Below are positions 53,406-64,000 of a stretch of DNA of 64,000 nt, in pieces. The DNA is from Spongospora subterranea f. sp. subterranea (taxonomy: Eukaryota > Endomyxa: Phytomyxea > Phytomyxea > Plasmodiophorida), in contig JAUGWO010000195.1 in assembly GCA_049724395.1 (NCBI GenBank), forward strand, positions 1-64,000, written 5' to 3'. Numbering within the stretch: position 1 is the first letter of the stretch; each line of letters starts with the position of its first letter. The position numbers and the translations under genes were made by a program. The notes under the pieces were generated by a model. The model worked only from the letters and a program-made list of their open reading frames with translations, was not told where the DNA came from and ran no database searches.

Positions 53406-56079
53406 TGATGGGGATCATAGATAGACAGATAGGTCTCGATTACATGAACAATAGACCAGATGGTGATGGGGATCATAGATAGACAGATAGGTCTCGATTA
53501 CATGAACAATAGACCATATGGTGATGGGGATCATAGATAGACAGATAGGTCTCGATTACATGAACAATAGACCATATGATGAAGGGGATCATAGATAGAC
53601 AGATAGGTCTCGATTACATGAACAATAGACCAGATGGTGATGGGGATCATAGATAGACAGATAGGTCTCGATTACATGAACAATAGACATATGATGATGG
53701 GGATCATAGATAGACAGATAGGTCTCGATTACATGAACAATAGACCAGATGGTGATGGGGATCATAGATAGACAGATAGGTCTCGATTACATGAACAATA
53801 GACCATATGATGATGGGGATCATAGATAGACAGATAGGTCTCGATTACATGAACAATAGACCAGATGATGATGGGGATCATAGATAGACAGATAGGTCTC
53901 GATTACATGAACAATAGACCAGATGATGATGGGGATCATAGATAGACAGATAGGTCTCGATTACATGAACAATAGACCAGATGATGATGGGGATCATAGA
54001 TAGACAGATAGGTCTCGATTACATGAACAATAGACCATATGATGATGGGGATCATAGATAGACAGATAGGTCTCGATTACATGAACAATAGACCAGATGA
54101 TGATGGGGATCATAGATAGACAGATAGGTCTCGATTACATGAACAATAGACCATATGATGATGGGGATCATAGATAGACAGATAGGTCTCGATTACATGA
54201 ACAATAGACCAGATGATGATGGGGATCATAGATAGACAGATAGGTCTCGATTACATGAACAATAGACCATATGATGATGGGGATCATAGATAGACAGATA
54301 GGTCTCGATTACATGAACAATAGACCATATGATGATGGGGATCATAGATAGACAGATAGGTCTCGATTACATGAACAATAGACCATATGATGATGGGGAT
54401 CATAGATAGACAGATAGGTCTCGATTACATGAACAATAGACCAGATGATGATGGGGATCATAGATAGACAGATAGGTCTCGATTACATGAACAATAGACA
54501 ATATGATGATGGGGATCATAGATAGACAGATAGGTCTCGATTACATGAACAATAGACCATATGATGATAGGGGATCATAGATAGACAGATAGGTCTCGAT
54601 TACATGAACAATAGACCATATGATGATGGGGATCATAGATAGACAGATAGGTCTCGATTACATGAACAATAGACCATATGATGATGGGGATCATAGATAG
54701 ACAGATAGGTCTCGATTACATGAACAATAGACCAGATGATGATGGGGATCATAGATAGACAGATAGGTCTCGATTACATGAACAATAGACCATATGATGA
54801 TGGGGATCATAGATAGACAGATAGGTCTCGATTACATGAACAATAGACCAGATGATGATGGGGATCATAGATAGACAGATAGGTCTCGATTACATGAACA
54901 ATAGACCATATGATGATGGGGATCATAGATAGACAGATAGGTCTCGATTACATGAACAATAGACCATATGATGATGGGGATCATAGATAGACAGATAGGT
55001 CTCGATTACATGAACAATAGACCAGATGATGATGGGGATCATAGATAGACAGATAGGTCTCGATTACATGAACAATAGACCAGATGATGATGGGGATCAT
55101 AGATAGACAGATAGGTCTCGATTACATGAACAATAGACCAGATGATGATGGGGATCATAGATAGACAGATAGGTCTCGATTACATGAACAATAGACCAGA
55201 TGATGATGGGGATCATAGATAGACAGATAGGTCTCGATTACATGAACAATAGACCAGATGATGATGGGGATCATAGATAGACAGATAGGTCTCGATTACA
55301 TGAACAATAGACCATATGATGATGGGGATCATAGATAGACAGATAGGTCTCGATTACATGAACAATAGACCATATGATGATGGGGATCATAGATAGACAG
55401 ATAGGTCTCGATTACATGAACAATAGACCATATGATGATGGGGATCATAGATAGACAGATAGGTCTCGATTACATGAACAATAGACCATATGATGATGGG
55501 ATTACATGAACAATAGACATTATGATGATGGGGATCATAGATAGACAGATAGGTCTCGATTACATGAACAATAGACCATATGATGAAGGGGATCATAGAT
55601 AGACAGATAGGTCTCGATTACATGAACAATAGACAATATGATGATGGGGATCATAGATAGACAGATAGGTCTCGATTACATGAACAATAGACAATATGAT
55701 GATGGGGATCATAGATAGACAGATAGGTCTCGATTACATGAACAATAGACCATATGATGATGGGGATCATAGATAGACAGATCGTGGTCTCGATTACATG
55801 AACAATAGACAATATGATGATGATCATAGATAGACAGATAGGTCTCGATTACATGAACAATAGACATGATGATGGGGATCATAGATAGACAGATAGGTCT
55901 CGATTACATGAACAATAGACAATATGATGATGGGGATCATAGATAGACAGATAGGTCTCGATTACATGAACAATAGACCATATGATGATGGGGATCATAG
56001 ATAGACAGATAGGTCTCGATTACATGAACAATAGACCAGATGATGATGGGGATCATAGATATACAGATAGGTCTCGATT
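53406..56079. repeat. 58-bp minisatellite, about 46 copies
   Basis: A head-to-tail array of a 58-bp unit carrying gatcatagatagacagata followed by ggtctcgattacatgaacaa and tagaccatat/tagaccagat. Copies are nearly identical; variation is mainly at one site (ccatat versus ccagat) and in gatgatggg versus ggtgatggg. The first few and the last dozen copies carry more changes, including shortened units near 55495-55515 and 55800-55880. The middle is the most uniform. A smaller gata/gaca motif sits inside each unit. 58 is not a multiple of three and each unit has stops, so it is not coding. Confidence 0.97.
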
Positions 56080-56679
56080 TGTATCGCCTTATAGTTTGAT
56101 CAAAGACGGCTTTTTGAAGTATTTAAGCCGTCAGAGTGGTAAATTTTTTCCACTACAGTATTCCATTGCTTCTTCCGAAATTGTATGCCCATTGTCGCTG
56201 AAATTGGTCAAGAAACCGCATCGCCATGAATGATGACTGCCTTGGTGCAAAAACTTGCTTCAACTCTACGACGTGTGGTATTGTCGGTCACTTAGATCAC
56301 GTATTACTGTGGGCCTCTTGACATCCTGTTTCACCCGTGAATCGTTGGAGCTGGTGCTGTCTTGGCGACCTTATGGGCATTTGAATTTTTTGAATTGGTC
56401 CTTGGAAAGCAAACTTGAAGCAGATGGGGACAAATCATTGGCTTTACAGGCGAAACGGCGTTATATAAATCCGTGCTTCGTCAGATGCGATGGTGATATC
56501 TTGATTTGGCCCAAAATGTGTTCATCCGGCCATCGCATCAGTTTTTCGGTGATTTCAGGACTACAATTTTGTCCTTGACCGCAATGGCTTGCAACAGCAC
56601 CATAGTCCTGCCACGCTCTCACGTCGTCACCCGGTTTTCATCGCGGATCATGCCATCAGGTGCGATTGAACCAAAGCTA
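56080..56679. other. Spacer between minisatellite and mariner element
   Basis: A 107-codon frame (56255-56578) without a recognised family. This is where the left terminal repeat of the mariner element should lie, but I do not find it. Confidence 0.3.
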
Positions 56680-57977
56680 TCCAACGCATCAAACGAAACA
56701 AGAAATGGCATTTTACAGAAATTCCGCTTTTTCAGGCAGGTTGTTTCCCGAATTTGTTGCCGCACGAAAGAATCTTATCAGCAGGGCGCAGAAGTCGCAC
56801 ACGTTTATTTAAGAATAAAAGGGTCGTCAGGCCGAAAGGCGTTCGATAGGCAGGAACTAATGGAGAAAATTGCTGCGGTTCCGTTGAGACAGAGAGGGAA
56901 ATTTTAAAAGTTTATCTAAAGCGGCTAACATTTCGATTGGGACGTTGTTTGCAGTAAAGAATGAGGAAAATTTTGAAAAGAGTCACCAGTTCTCTTAAAC
57001 CTACACTGACAGAAGCAAATCAAAGGCAAAGGTTAGAATTCGCACTGTTAATGCTTGAAGATGGAATTACCACGTTCAAGCCTATGTACAATTACGTCCA
57101 TGTTGATGACAAGTGGTTTTACCTGACTAAGGCAACGAACAATTATTACCTCCTGCCTGAAGAAGACATGCCACATGGGACAGTCAAGAGCAAACGATTC
57201 ATCCTGAAAGTAATGTTCTTGGCCGCAGTTGCCAGGCCCAGATACGACCCTCATACGAGATCGATGTTTGATGGCAAAATAGGCATCTGGCCGTTTGTTC
57301 GTCAAGAACCTGCAGTACTCAATTTTAAGAACCGTGTGAGAGGCACAATGGTGTCGAAACCGTACGAGGTAACTCGGGTTGAGTACATCCAAATGCTTAC
57401 TGAGAATGTGATACCGGCAATCAAAGCCAAGTGGCCTTCTGGTAAAAAAAAACATGGACATCGTTATCCAGCAGGATAATGCACGTCCTCATTGCAAAGT
57501 TGACGATAGTCAAATAGTGGAGGCTGGCACATCCGATGGGTGGAGCATTAAACTAACATGCCAACCTCCTAACAGCCCGGATTTTGATGTCCTGGATCTG
57601 GGCTTTTTCAACGCTATTCAGTCGCTACAACACGAACAATCTCCAAATGACATCGATGAACTGATAGCGGCTGCTGTTAAAGCATTTAACGATATGCCGA
57701 GCTTTAAACTGGACGATGTATTTCTTTCGTTGCAGAAAGCGATGGAATGTTGCATGATGGCAGGCGGAAACAAATACGCTCTTGCTCATATGGGCAAAAG
57801 TAAACTTCGAGCAGAAAGCAAGCTGCCTGTCAGTTCAATATGCAGTCAAGAAGCATGCGAGGTTGCCAAACAGGTATTGAACCAAGAATAAACATTTGTC
57901 TGATGGGCATTTTGAATCGATCATTATTGAACAAAAAACAATCCGCGAATGTATCAATCATTACTGAACGGAGGGAG
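56680..57977 (+). mobile_element. Mariner-like (plant MLE / Stowaway-type) transposon, 5' end missing
   Basis: The transposase is read in three frames. The N-terminal helix-turn-helix region is near 56820-56905 (GRKAFDRQELMEKIAAVPLRQRG). The catalytic part is 56961-57479, with KPTLTEANQRQRLEFAL, YVHVDDKWFYLTKA (first Asp), NYYLLPEED and VMFLAAVARPR. The last part is 57454-57891, with VIQQDNARPH (second Asp) and CQPPNSPDFDVLDLGFF (third acidic position). This is the plant-type mariner family with a DDD triad. The right terminus is clear: the inverted repeat read inward is CTCCCTCCGTTCAGTAATG, ending at 57977 next to a TA (57978-57979), almost the Stowaway consensus. The matching left end is absent. 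Frame breaks near 56907-56960 and 57460 make it inactive. Confidence 0.85.
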
Positions 57978-58589
57978 TAAATACTTGGTAGTGCGGCATT
58001 ATGAATGCCAATGCTAATCCGTTGGAGATCCTGATAATCCATGTTTCTCGAGCCTTACTGCGAATGGTGGAGGACCCAAAATATATCAATGTATTTGAGA
58101 GGTTGCTGTTCTCAAACGCGGACACCATTCGGAAGATCTGCTTCCGACAAATCGCCCCATGCAACAACAGTTGTTTGATACATGTGAAGATGCCACTTCA
58201 CCTGGACTGACACATCTACAGGAGTCGTTGCCTCTACCAGATGATAACAGAATGACACAGATTCCTTGAATCACGCGACCTTGACAAATTGCCATTGAAT
58301 TAGATCACAACTCATCGTCCTCACGTATCCAGGAGTGGTTCTCTCAACCAAGAGGTAATAGAATGACACGGTCTGCTTTATTCACATACCGTTGCCGATT
58401 TGCATTCAATTTCCATCACAACTCATCGTGTTCATTTGATGGAAGCAATGCTGTCGAAATCAAGGGTTCCTGGAAGGCTTCGGCGATCTGGATCCGACCG
58501 CCAAGTTCTCCTCGATGTAAGCCCGGGTCATCTCGCGCTCCTGCGGCGACGACAGAGGTCAAGCAGTTCATTGATGTGACATATCGGGA
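57978..58589. other. Spacer, nothing recognised
   Basis: Two similar phrases, ...cctctaccagatgataacagaatgacac (58225-58255) and ...ctcaaccaagaggtaatagaatgacac (58333-58360), each followed by a cttgacaaattgcc/cgttgccgattt and aactcatcgt block, suggest a short diverged tandem repeat of about 110 bp. No gene. Confidence 0.4.
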
Positions 58590-58975
58590 CGCTTTCAATG
58601 TCAATAATTCCCAAATGACGCGATCACTGAGAGGGCCCGGCAACATCATCACATCGATACCGGAGAAGTTGGAAAGCCGTTCAGGATGTCGCCGCAGGAC
58701 CACGAGATGACGCCGTGCTTACATCGTGGAGAAGTCGGCGTCCGATATTGCCGGCGTCTCCAGGTACCGAGTGGGCGGCGCCATGTCTCTTGGTCAGAAA
58801 ACCGGATGATGGCATGCGATTCTGCCAAGACTATCATGTGTTGAACCTCAGACGGTCAATTCAGAAACACATTGCTCCCGATCCAGACAATATCGCAGCA
58901 ATGATGGAGATGCGAGCCCCGGAGAACGTCAAGGACGCGAGGCCGTACAGAGGATGCAACTCGTTGCATTAGGGG
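58590..58975 (+). mobile_element. Ty3/gypsy reverse-transcriptase fragment
   Basis: Pieces recognisable as the start of a Ty3/gypsy reverse transcriptase (about 58660-58850: WAAPCLLVRKPDDG and RFCQDY blocks), followed with material missing in between by a later segment (PDPDNIAAMMEMRAPENV). A short, old fossil with several breaks and no LTRs in sight. Confidence 0.55.
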
Positions 58976-59611
58976 TACCAGGACGCTGCAAAACCCTCTT
59001 CTTGTAATCAAGAACTTATCAAGGGAAACCAAACAATTTATCTGACCACGCACCTGTATTTTTTTAAATTCGTCATCAGCCCTCGTATTCCTTTCAAATC
59101 AGCTGCTTCTTCGCATTCGCCTCTTTCTCGGGGTGTCTCCGCAAATTTCCCCAGCAACGTTTTCCCAATCTTCAAAATCATTCATTCATTGCTTTAATTT
59201 CTTGAACGGATGGCCCGTGTGTCTTTCTCTTGCTTATCCGAACTCAGTCCAATTCATGCGTGTTTTAGAAAAAAGAATATCTAATGTTGATTTTCATACT
59301 CAGTGTTTCGGAAAAGCATGAATGGATGGAGTTCGGAAAAGCAATAGTAAATCAGGTGTTATGACGAAAAGGCAATCAATTCAGGAAGTCCAAGCGATCA
59401 ACGTTGGGAAATTTTGCAGGGACCCCGCCTCTTCGATTACAGACACGAATGCGGAGAAGAAGCAATTGCAAGAAAAATATAAAAGATAACAGGATTGATG
59501 ACGAAATTTCAAAATTCAGGAAATGATGATTAGACCAGTACCGATACAAGATATCGCTATGACGAATGATAATGAAGAAACTCACATTTAGAATAAGGAA
59601 GACACTCAAGA
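58976..59611. other. Intergenic, nothing recognised
   Basis: No coding signature. 59120-59260 is pyrimidine-rich. Part of this presumably holds the 5' region of the kinase gene. Confidence 0.35.
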
Positions 59612-59752
59612 TTGGGAAAATGTTGGGAAATTCTGTTGCGGAGGCAGTGCCTCCTCAACTTAAATTCGGCTGTCGATCGTTTCAAGTCGATCACACAAAC
59701 GGTACCGTCCGCCTCCAACAACATTGCATCGTTGGCCACCTGGCCAAGTGCG

Positions 59753-61304
59753 ATGAGTGTCGATATGGACGGCGTGTCGATGGGAATGAGTCTGGCGGTC
59801 CAGTTTGGCAAGCTGTTGGTGTGTGGCGCTGCTGGGGCGATATTGCCCGGTGTTGGCGCGCCGTTAGCCTTTGCCGTCATGACCATCTTCCCGATGTTGA
59901 GCCAGTCTCTACAGCAACTAGACTCGACCTGCAAAACCCTGGATGGGCTGAAGGCAGTTGATCACGCGTTGGAGCGCCTTCATTCGAAAATGGAGGATAT
60001 CGCAGCACAGCTACATCAAATTGCCGAAAAGGACCAGTTTCCGCCGGATTCCAAGGTAGCGATCGATATTTATTTCAAAGCCATCGACGAGGCCCTTGTG
60101 TTGATCAAATCCTACAAGAAAAGTGGATCGATCAAACGCCTAATGAAACAGAGCGCGATGATGAAGCAACTCGCCGAATTGCAAGAGGATATCAATCACG
60201 CCGACCGCATGTTAAGCAAAGGGTATCAGGCTGAAACTCACGATATGCACCGCTTGTCGAACGCCAAAATCGACGTGCTCCACGAAAAACTGGCCAAACT
60301 CATGGAAGATGACAAGGCCCGGAAAGAAATCTGCAGTCCTCGTCGTACTGCCTCGGACGCAACTCGAGACCCCCCGAAGAAAATGATCACCACGACAACG
60401 ACAAAGAGACTTGATATGCCCGAATGGTATTGCACAGAATCCGACGTTCAAATCAACTCAAAGGAACCGTTCGCCGCCGGATCATTTGGGTCAATTTACC
60501 ATGCCGTGTATAAGAGGGCGAACGTGGTCGTGAAGCGCTTCGAAAAAGTTGACCCGGACGCGAAGATCAGCTTCCTCCAGGAGATCGAGGTTTGGTCACA
60601 TTGTGTTCATCCGAATATCGTGACCTTCCTGAAGGCGTGTTCCACTGGGGATAATCCCTTCATCATCTTGCGAGAAAGCCAAGTTCGGCACCGTGTTGAA
60701 CTACCTCAACGCGAACAGTGTCCCGGATAAGGATAGGGTGCAGATCGTGTTCGACGTGGCGAAAGGGCTAGCATTCCTTCACGGTCGCCGAGTGGTCCAT
60801 GGCGATATCAAGAGCGATAACATCCTGATGTTCGAGGGAGGAGAGCGCGGGATCATGGCCAAGATCGGCGATTTCGGTTGCAGTTTCGCAATCCCCGCTG
60901 AGAAGGTCAAGGTCACGGGTGCGATACGATGGTCGGCACCGGAGGTGGTCAGAGGGGAACGACCATCACTCCAGAGCGACGTCTTCTCGCTGGCGATGAC
61001 GGTGATCGAGATTTTCACCGGATTACCCCCGTATTGTGACGGCGGGAATCTGCTGAGCGACGAGGTGGTCGAGATGATGATCAAAACGGGGACGCTGCCG
61101 TATCAGCCGGTTCACATGAAGGATAACCTGTGGGATCTGATTCGCCGCATGACCGCAATGGACCCTTCAACACGTCCAACCATGGAGCAAGTTCTCGACG
61201 TGTTCGATAATCTCATCCGTCATGGACGAATCGGAGTCCATTCCCAGCACCTCATTCTGCCCCAAATGTCGAAGTCCAAAACCCCCGTCCGGGATATTCT
61301 GTGA
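59753..61304 (+). pseudogene. TKL-like protein kinase with N-terminal helical domain, frame broken
   Basis: First in-frame ATG at 59753; the frame is open about 47 codons further up, so an upstream exon is possible. Residues 10-45 are hydrophobic (LAVQFGKLLVCGAAGAILPG), then a helical coiled region of about 150 residues, somewhat MLKL-like in layout. The kinase domain follows: FAAGSFGSIYHAVYKRANVVVKRF (Gly loop, Lys), EIEVWSHCVHPNIVTF, VVHGDIKSDNILM (HGD in place of HRD), IGDFGCSFAI (DFG), IRWSAPEVV (APE) and a normal C-lobe. One extra base at about 60671, after FIIL and before EKAKFGTVLNYL, shifts the frame. At about 61220 sense moves to another frame encoding a zinc ribbon (61222-61623). 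All catalytic blocks are intact, so a recent pseudogene or base-call errors are both possible. Confidence 0.7.
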
Positions 61305-61623
61305 ATGCGGTGCAGTTTTGAGGCGAAGTTCGAGCTTATTAGGGCCAATGGTCTTGCCGCCGACGGTTGAGGGCAACTCTTCTCTGTATCCGGCCAGCAT
61401 ATCTGAGTCGGCAGAGCCGTCGGACAAATGGCGTGATGATGATCGGGATGTGTTGCCAGAGCCCTTTCCGCCTCGCCTGTTTCGACAGCCGAACGTGGAG
61501 AACCTTCAAAACTCGAGAATGAAGAATATGAAAGCGCCAAATTTGAAATCTCAGGTCGCTTTGATTCCGGGTAAGTCTGAGTATGACGTTGAAATGTCCC
61601 GCCACTTTCCGTTTGTGATTTGA
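61222..61623 (+). CDS. Zinc-ribbon segment overlapping the kinase 3' end
   Basis: Frame beginning MDESESIPSTS with FCPKCRSPKPPSGIFCECGAVL, a compact zinc ribbon (CxxC...CxC). It lies in a different frame from the last 27 codons of the kinase and probably represents its natural C-terminal extension, displaced by a frame break or joined by an intron I cannot place. The rest (to 61623) is hydrophilic and ends in a stop. It could instead be a separate small gene, but the overlap makes that less likely. Confidence 0.4.
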   Translation: MDESESIPSTSFCPKCRSPKPPSGIFCECGAVLRRSSSLLGPMVLPPTVEGNSSLYPASISESAEPSDKWRDDDRDVLPEPFPPRLFRQPNVENLQNSRMKNMKAPNLKSQVALIPGKSEYDVEMSRHFPFVI

Positions 61624-61714
61624 TAAGGACTGCAGAGACCGATGTTGCTCGCCGTATTTCAGCGCCACACCACGATATCGCTGAGAAACCGGAAGCGGCA
61701 TGTTCTGGTGGAAT

Positions 61715-62536
61715 TTCAGTACCTGATATGGACATACAGCAACCGCACTCGTCCAACAAGACTTCCAAGAAAGTGGTAGTCCCTCAAGTACAAACAAAAT
61801 TAAAGAAACGGATCAGAGTTCAGATATTTCCAAAGAAGCTGAAGTTTCGCAGTCAACGATAGCCAAACAAGTTCGCGAAAATGTTTCTGAGGTAAACACA
61901 GCCAAAACCCCGCAGGAAACAACAACGACAAAGAATACACTGATGGAAATAGCGACCCATGTGCAATCAGCTGCAGACCATCAAGTTGTGGAATCGCGCG
62001 ATATAGCCCCAGATGCGATTCTGATCACAAGAATCAAGTCCTCAGATGGAGACATGGGTGATGACGACTTCCTAAGGCGTGCGAGTTTCTGCACGGCACT
62101 TCGCCCATTCCAGACGCCCTATGGTCTCGTCCAGCGCCTGCAAACAACCATGGGCGCAATACAGCCGATCACTGACTACATACTGCCCAAGGAGCAGCCC
62201 GACGATCAGTGTGATGTCGTTACGTCCCTACGTCCATCACCCAACGGACCTGATTACGTTCTACGCAATTTGTATGAGCACTCGTCCAACGCAACGTCCC
62301 GTTCGTGTCACGATCCAGACCATGTGGCGCACATCACTCTATTCGCCTCGGTGTTCACGTTCCTGTCGGTCTTCATATTCATCGTCGTGTTCTTGATCAT
62401 GACGGTGTTCCTGTTCACATCGCTATTGATCTTCGTCGTCGTGTCCGTGTTGCTCTCCATGTTTGTGTTCGCGTCCGTGCTGATATTCATTCCCAACCAC
62501 GGCCGCCGCGCAAGGCCGTCTAGTGCTTACGCATAG
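61715..62536 (+). other. Open frame, hydrophilic with a hydrophobic repetitive tail
   Basis: A frame open for about 270 codons. The first part is Ser/Thr/Glu/Lys-rich (SDISKEAEVSQSTIAKQV), the middle is unrecognised (ALRPFQTPYGLVQRLQ), and 62340-62495 codes a Val/Phe/Leu run (FTFLSVFIFIVVFLIMTVF). That run arises from a degenerate short tandem repeat (ttcgtg/ttcctg-type), and the minus strand of the same bases gives an Asn/Thr-rich frame. Whether it encodes membrane segments or is non-coding low-complexity DNA is open. It may be a further displaced part of the kinase gene. Confidence 0.3.
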
Positions 62537-63520
62537 TCGGGCGAAAACATTGGATGTTACAGATGTTTTTCGAACTCAACGAGGCATTCCAAAACGCGTT
62601 CACATTCGAAATGTGAACTTTGCAAATACAGTGTTTTAGCAAAGCCAAACTGATAGGTATAAATATACACCATACATATCCCATATCAATAGTGATGTAC
62701 GATTGGTGCAGAAGAGGATGTCGCTATTCACTATATCGAGGATTGGCAGAGTTTATCATGAATCGATGAAATCAAAAACAACATGTTGAAAGCGATTGAA
62801 TCAGAATAAGCACAGCTCCAACATAGTAGCACAATGCAAACCACGAAACACGACCGGTGCCGTTGTCATCAACGTAATGCTGGAATACGTCTGAGGCAAG
62901 CCACTTCTGCCGATGCAACCCTGATTTCATATCGCATCATGAATGGGCTTCGTCACCCACGACGATTTGGTTAGAAGAAATGCTCAGAATATGGTTTCTT
63001 GGAACCAATCTTGTTGGAATATACACACGTGACGATCGTGTGAGCAAAGAAAGAAATACAGTATTTCATTGGGAAATAAATAGAATTTGCATCGACAAAA
63101 GAAGGTGACTTACTTGCGAACTATACCAGCATTCGAGAAGCGGCCTGTTCCCGTAAATGATCGACGCCACATAACGCCATTGACATCAGAATTGTTATTG
63201 GGAAACTGCATACAGTACCGTAATCCCGTTGTCCTGGCCTCCACCTTGCCTTCGCCTCCCCGTAGAACATTTTGGATTTCTGAAGGTAGTTGATCACTGC
63301 AGTATGGCTTTCGTAACTGTAGTAGGGCTTCGATAGCCGATCAGGGTCGTTCACGTTGTATCCATCCAGTTTGCGGAACTCAGCCAAGTCTTCAACCTGG
63401 TCGTATGGTCCAGCTGACTCTCAGAGTTATCATGAAAGGTACAATTCTAAATCCGCTTTTCTGTCCTGAGAAATTGATCAAACGAAATATGTTTTAAACG
63501 GTGAATTGGAGAAAGCAGTG
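62537..63520. other. Intergenic, one unassigned minus-strand frame
   Basis: 62537-63080 shows nothing. On the minus strand 63387-63121 is open (FRKLDGYNVNDPDRLSKPYY, then a Lys/Arg-rich stretch) and could be an exon; a neighbouring frame continues with MWRRSFTGTGRFSNAG. I recognise no family and cannot place a start. Confidence 0.3.
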
Positions 63521-64000
63521 CAGTCTCCCCGTTCTCCGCAAATTATGGGTTCCATTCCCGCACAATCGATGTTCCGTCATTCCGCCGATCACAGCTTAAT
63601 CCCTCTGCTGACGAAAGGGCGAATCACCTTCGAAGCATTCGTATATTTTTACGACGACAACTCGAACAGGCCGTGAAATCGATGAAAAAATACGCCGACA
63701 AAAAACGATCCGATGTTCCCGCATATTCACTTGGCGAGTTGGTTATGGTGAAGAGAACCGATTGGAATACAGCACGACCATGCCCAAAACTCGAAGATCG
63801 ATTCGCAGGGCCTTTCCCAATCATAGAAATCATTAACGAGGTGACATACTCGGTGAAGCTACCAACAATCTGGCGGGTTCATAACACTTTCCATGTGTCC
63901 CAGCTTGAACGATACCACGCGAACGACATCACGAAACGAGAACAGGTCTGTCCACCAGAATCCGTATTCCTCCCAGAAGAATCCTCGCAGCCACTGTTTA
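63520..64000 (+). mobile_element. Ty3/gypsy integrase C-terminal region, runs off the window
   Basis: The plus strand from about 63600 reads QAVKSMKKYADKKRSDVPAY, LGELVMVKRTDW, LEDRFAGPFPIIEIINEVTY and VHNTFHVSQLERYH, the C-terminal integrase part of a Ty3/gypsy pol. It is similar in kind to the chromodomain element's RLHRVFHCSLLEPY region but clearly a different family. Most of it is open to the window end; the upstream part is decayed or absent. Confidence 0.8.

Noticed and set aside
55387-55596. Histidine/tyrosine-rich minus-strand frame within the minisatellite
   Set aside because: A by-product of the 58-bp repeat; the frame is lost in most units.
53406-56079. CRISPR-like array
   Set aside because: Units are contiguous with no unique spacers; it is a plain tandem repeat in a eukaryotic genome.
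59557-59934. 125- to 131-codon frames overlapping the kinase N-terminus on both strands
   Set aside because: They overlap the frame that leads into the kinase domain and carry no motif.
1-64000. tRNA or rRNA genes
   Set aside because: A by-eye scan for TpsiC-box-like ggttcgaa phrases found only places inside coding frames or repeats with no cloverleaf; a tRNAscan run would settle it.

Overview
This window is nuclear DNA from a eukaryote with many short GT-AG introns. Reading-frame and splice-phase bookkeeping gives clean multi-exon models for several genes, with introns mostly 36 to 275 nt. A conserved WDR92/DNAAF10 gene (axonemal dynein assembly) points to a lineage that builds flagella. 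A PAS-bearing, multi-membrane-span gene resembling the tiny macrocysts (TmcB/TmcC) family, a chromodomain Ty3/gypsy element, OTU-carrying LINE debris and a TKL-like kinase fit an early-diverging, zoosporic fungus or aphelid-like organism, possibly a parasite given its orphan secreted proteins. Other protists (oomycete-like, amoebozoan) cannot be excluded from sequence alone.

Layout. 0-1.4 kb: an intronless orphan secreted protein. 2.2-13.6 kb: a stack of mobile elements. It holds a LINE remnant with an OTU-protease-like domain, then a second LINE interrupted by a small hAT element (3720-4481) and by a decayed Ty3/gypsy element (about 5.1-7.8 kb), then a young, nearly whole chromodomain Ty3/gypsy element (8806-13641). 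13.6-18.2 kb: diverged repeats, a tandemly duplicated gene for a secreted or membrane protein (14726-15780) and a fold-back LINE (16565-17095). 18.7-21.6 kb: the large subunit of chromatin assembly factor 1. 22.3-24.8 kb: two diverged copies of an unknown repeat. 25.0-25.9 kb: a TOPORS-like RING protein. 26.7-30.1 kb: a Mutator-like transposase remnant and a possible retroelement scrap. 30.9-38.4 kb (minus): the TmcB-like gene. 38.8-39.4 kb: a non-autonomous hAT element with a perfect 8-bp target duplication. 39.7-41.9 kb: an F-BAR-like plus SBF2/KIAA0513-like protein. 43.5-44.4 kb: a five-exon RING-H2 protein.

46.3-53.2 kb is the housekeeping core: NOC2 (60S ribosome export), a convergent unknown gene, ribosomal protein eL37 and WDR92. 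53.4-56.1 kb is a 58-bp minisatellite of about 46 copies. 56.7-58.0 kb is a mariner element of the plant/Stowaway type. 58.6-59.0 kb and 63.5-64.0 kb hold decayed Ty3/gypsy pieces. 59.7-62.5 kb holds a TKL-type kinase with a zinc ribbon and frame breaks.

The ribosome-biogenesis genes (NOC2, eL37) lie close together, but there is no sign of operons. Gene assignments rest on family recognition from the translated sequence; no database search was possible.
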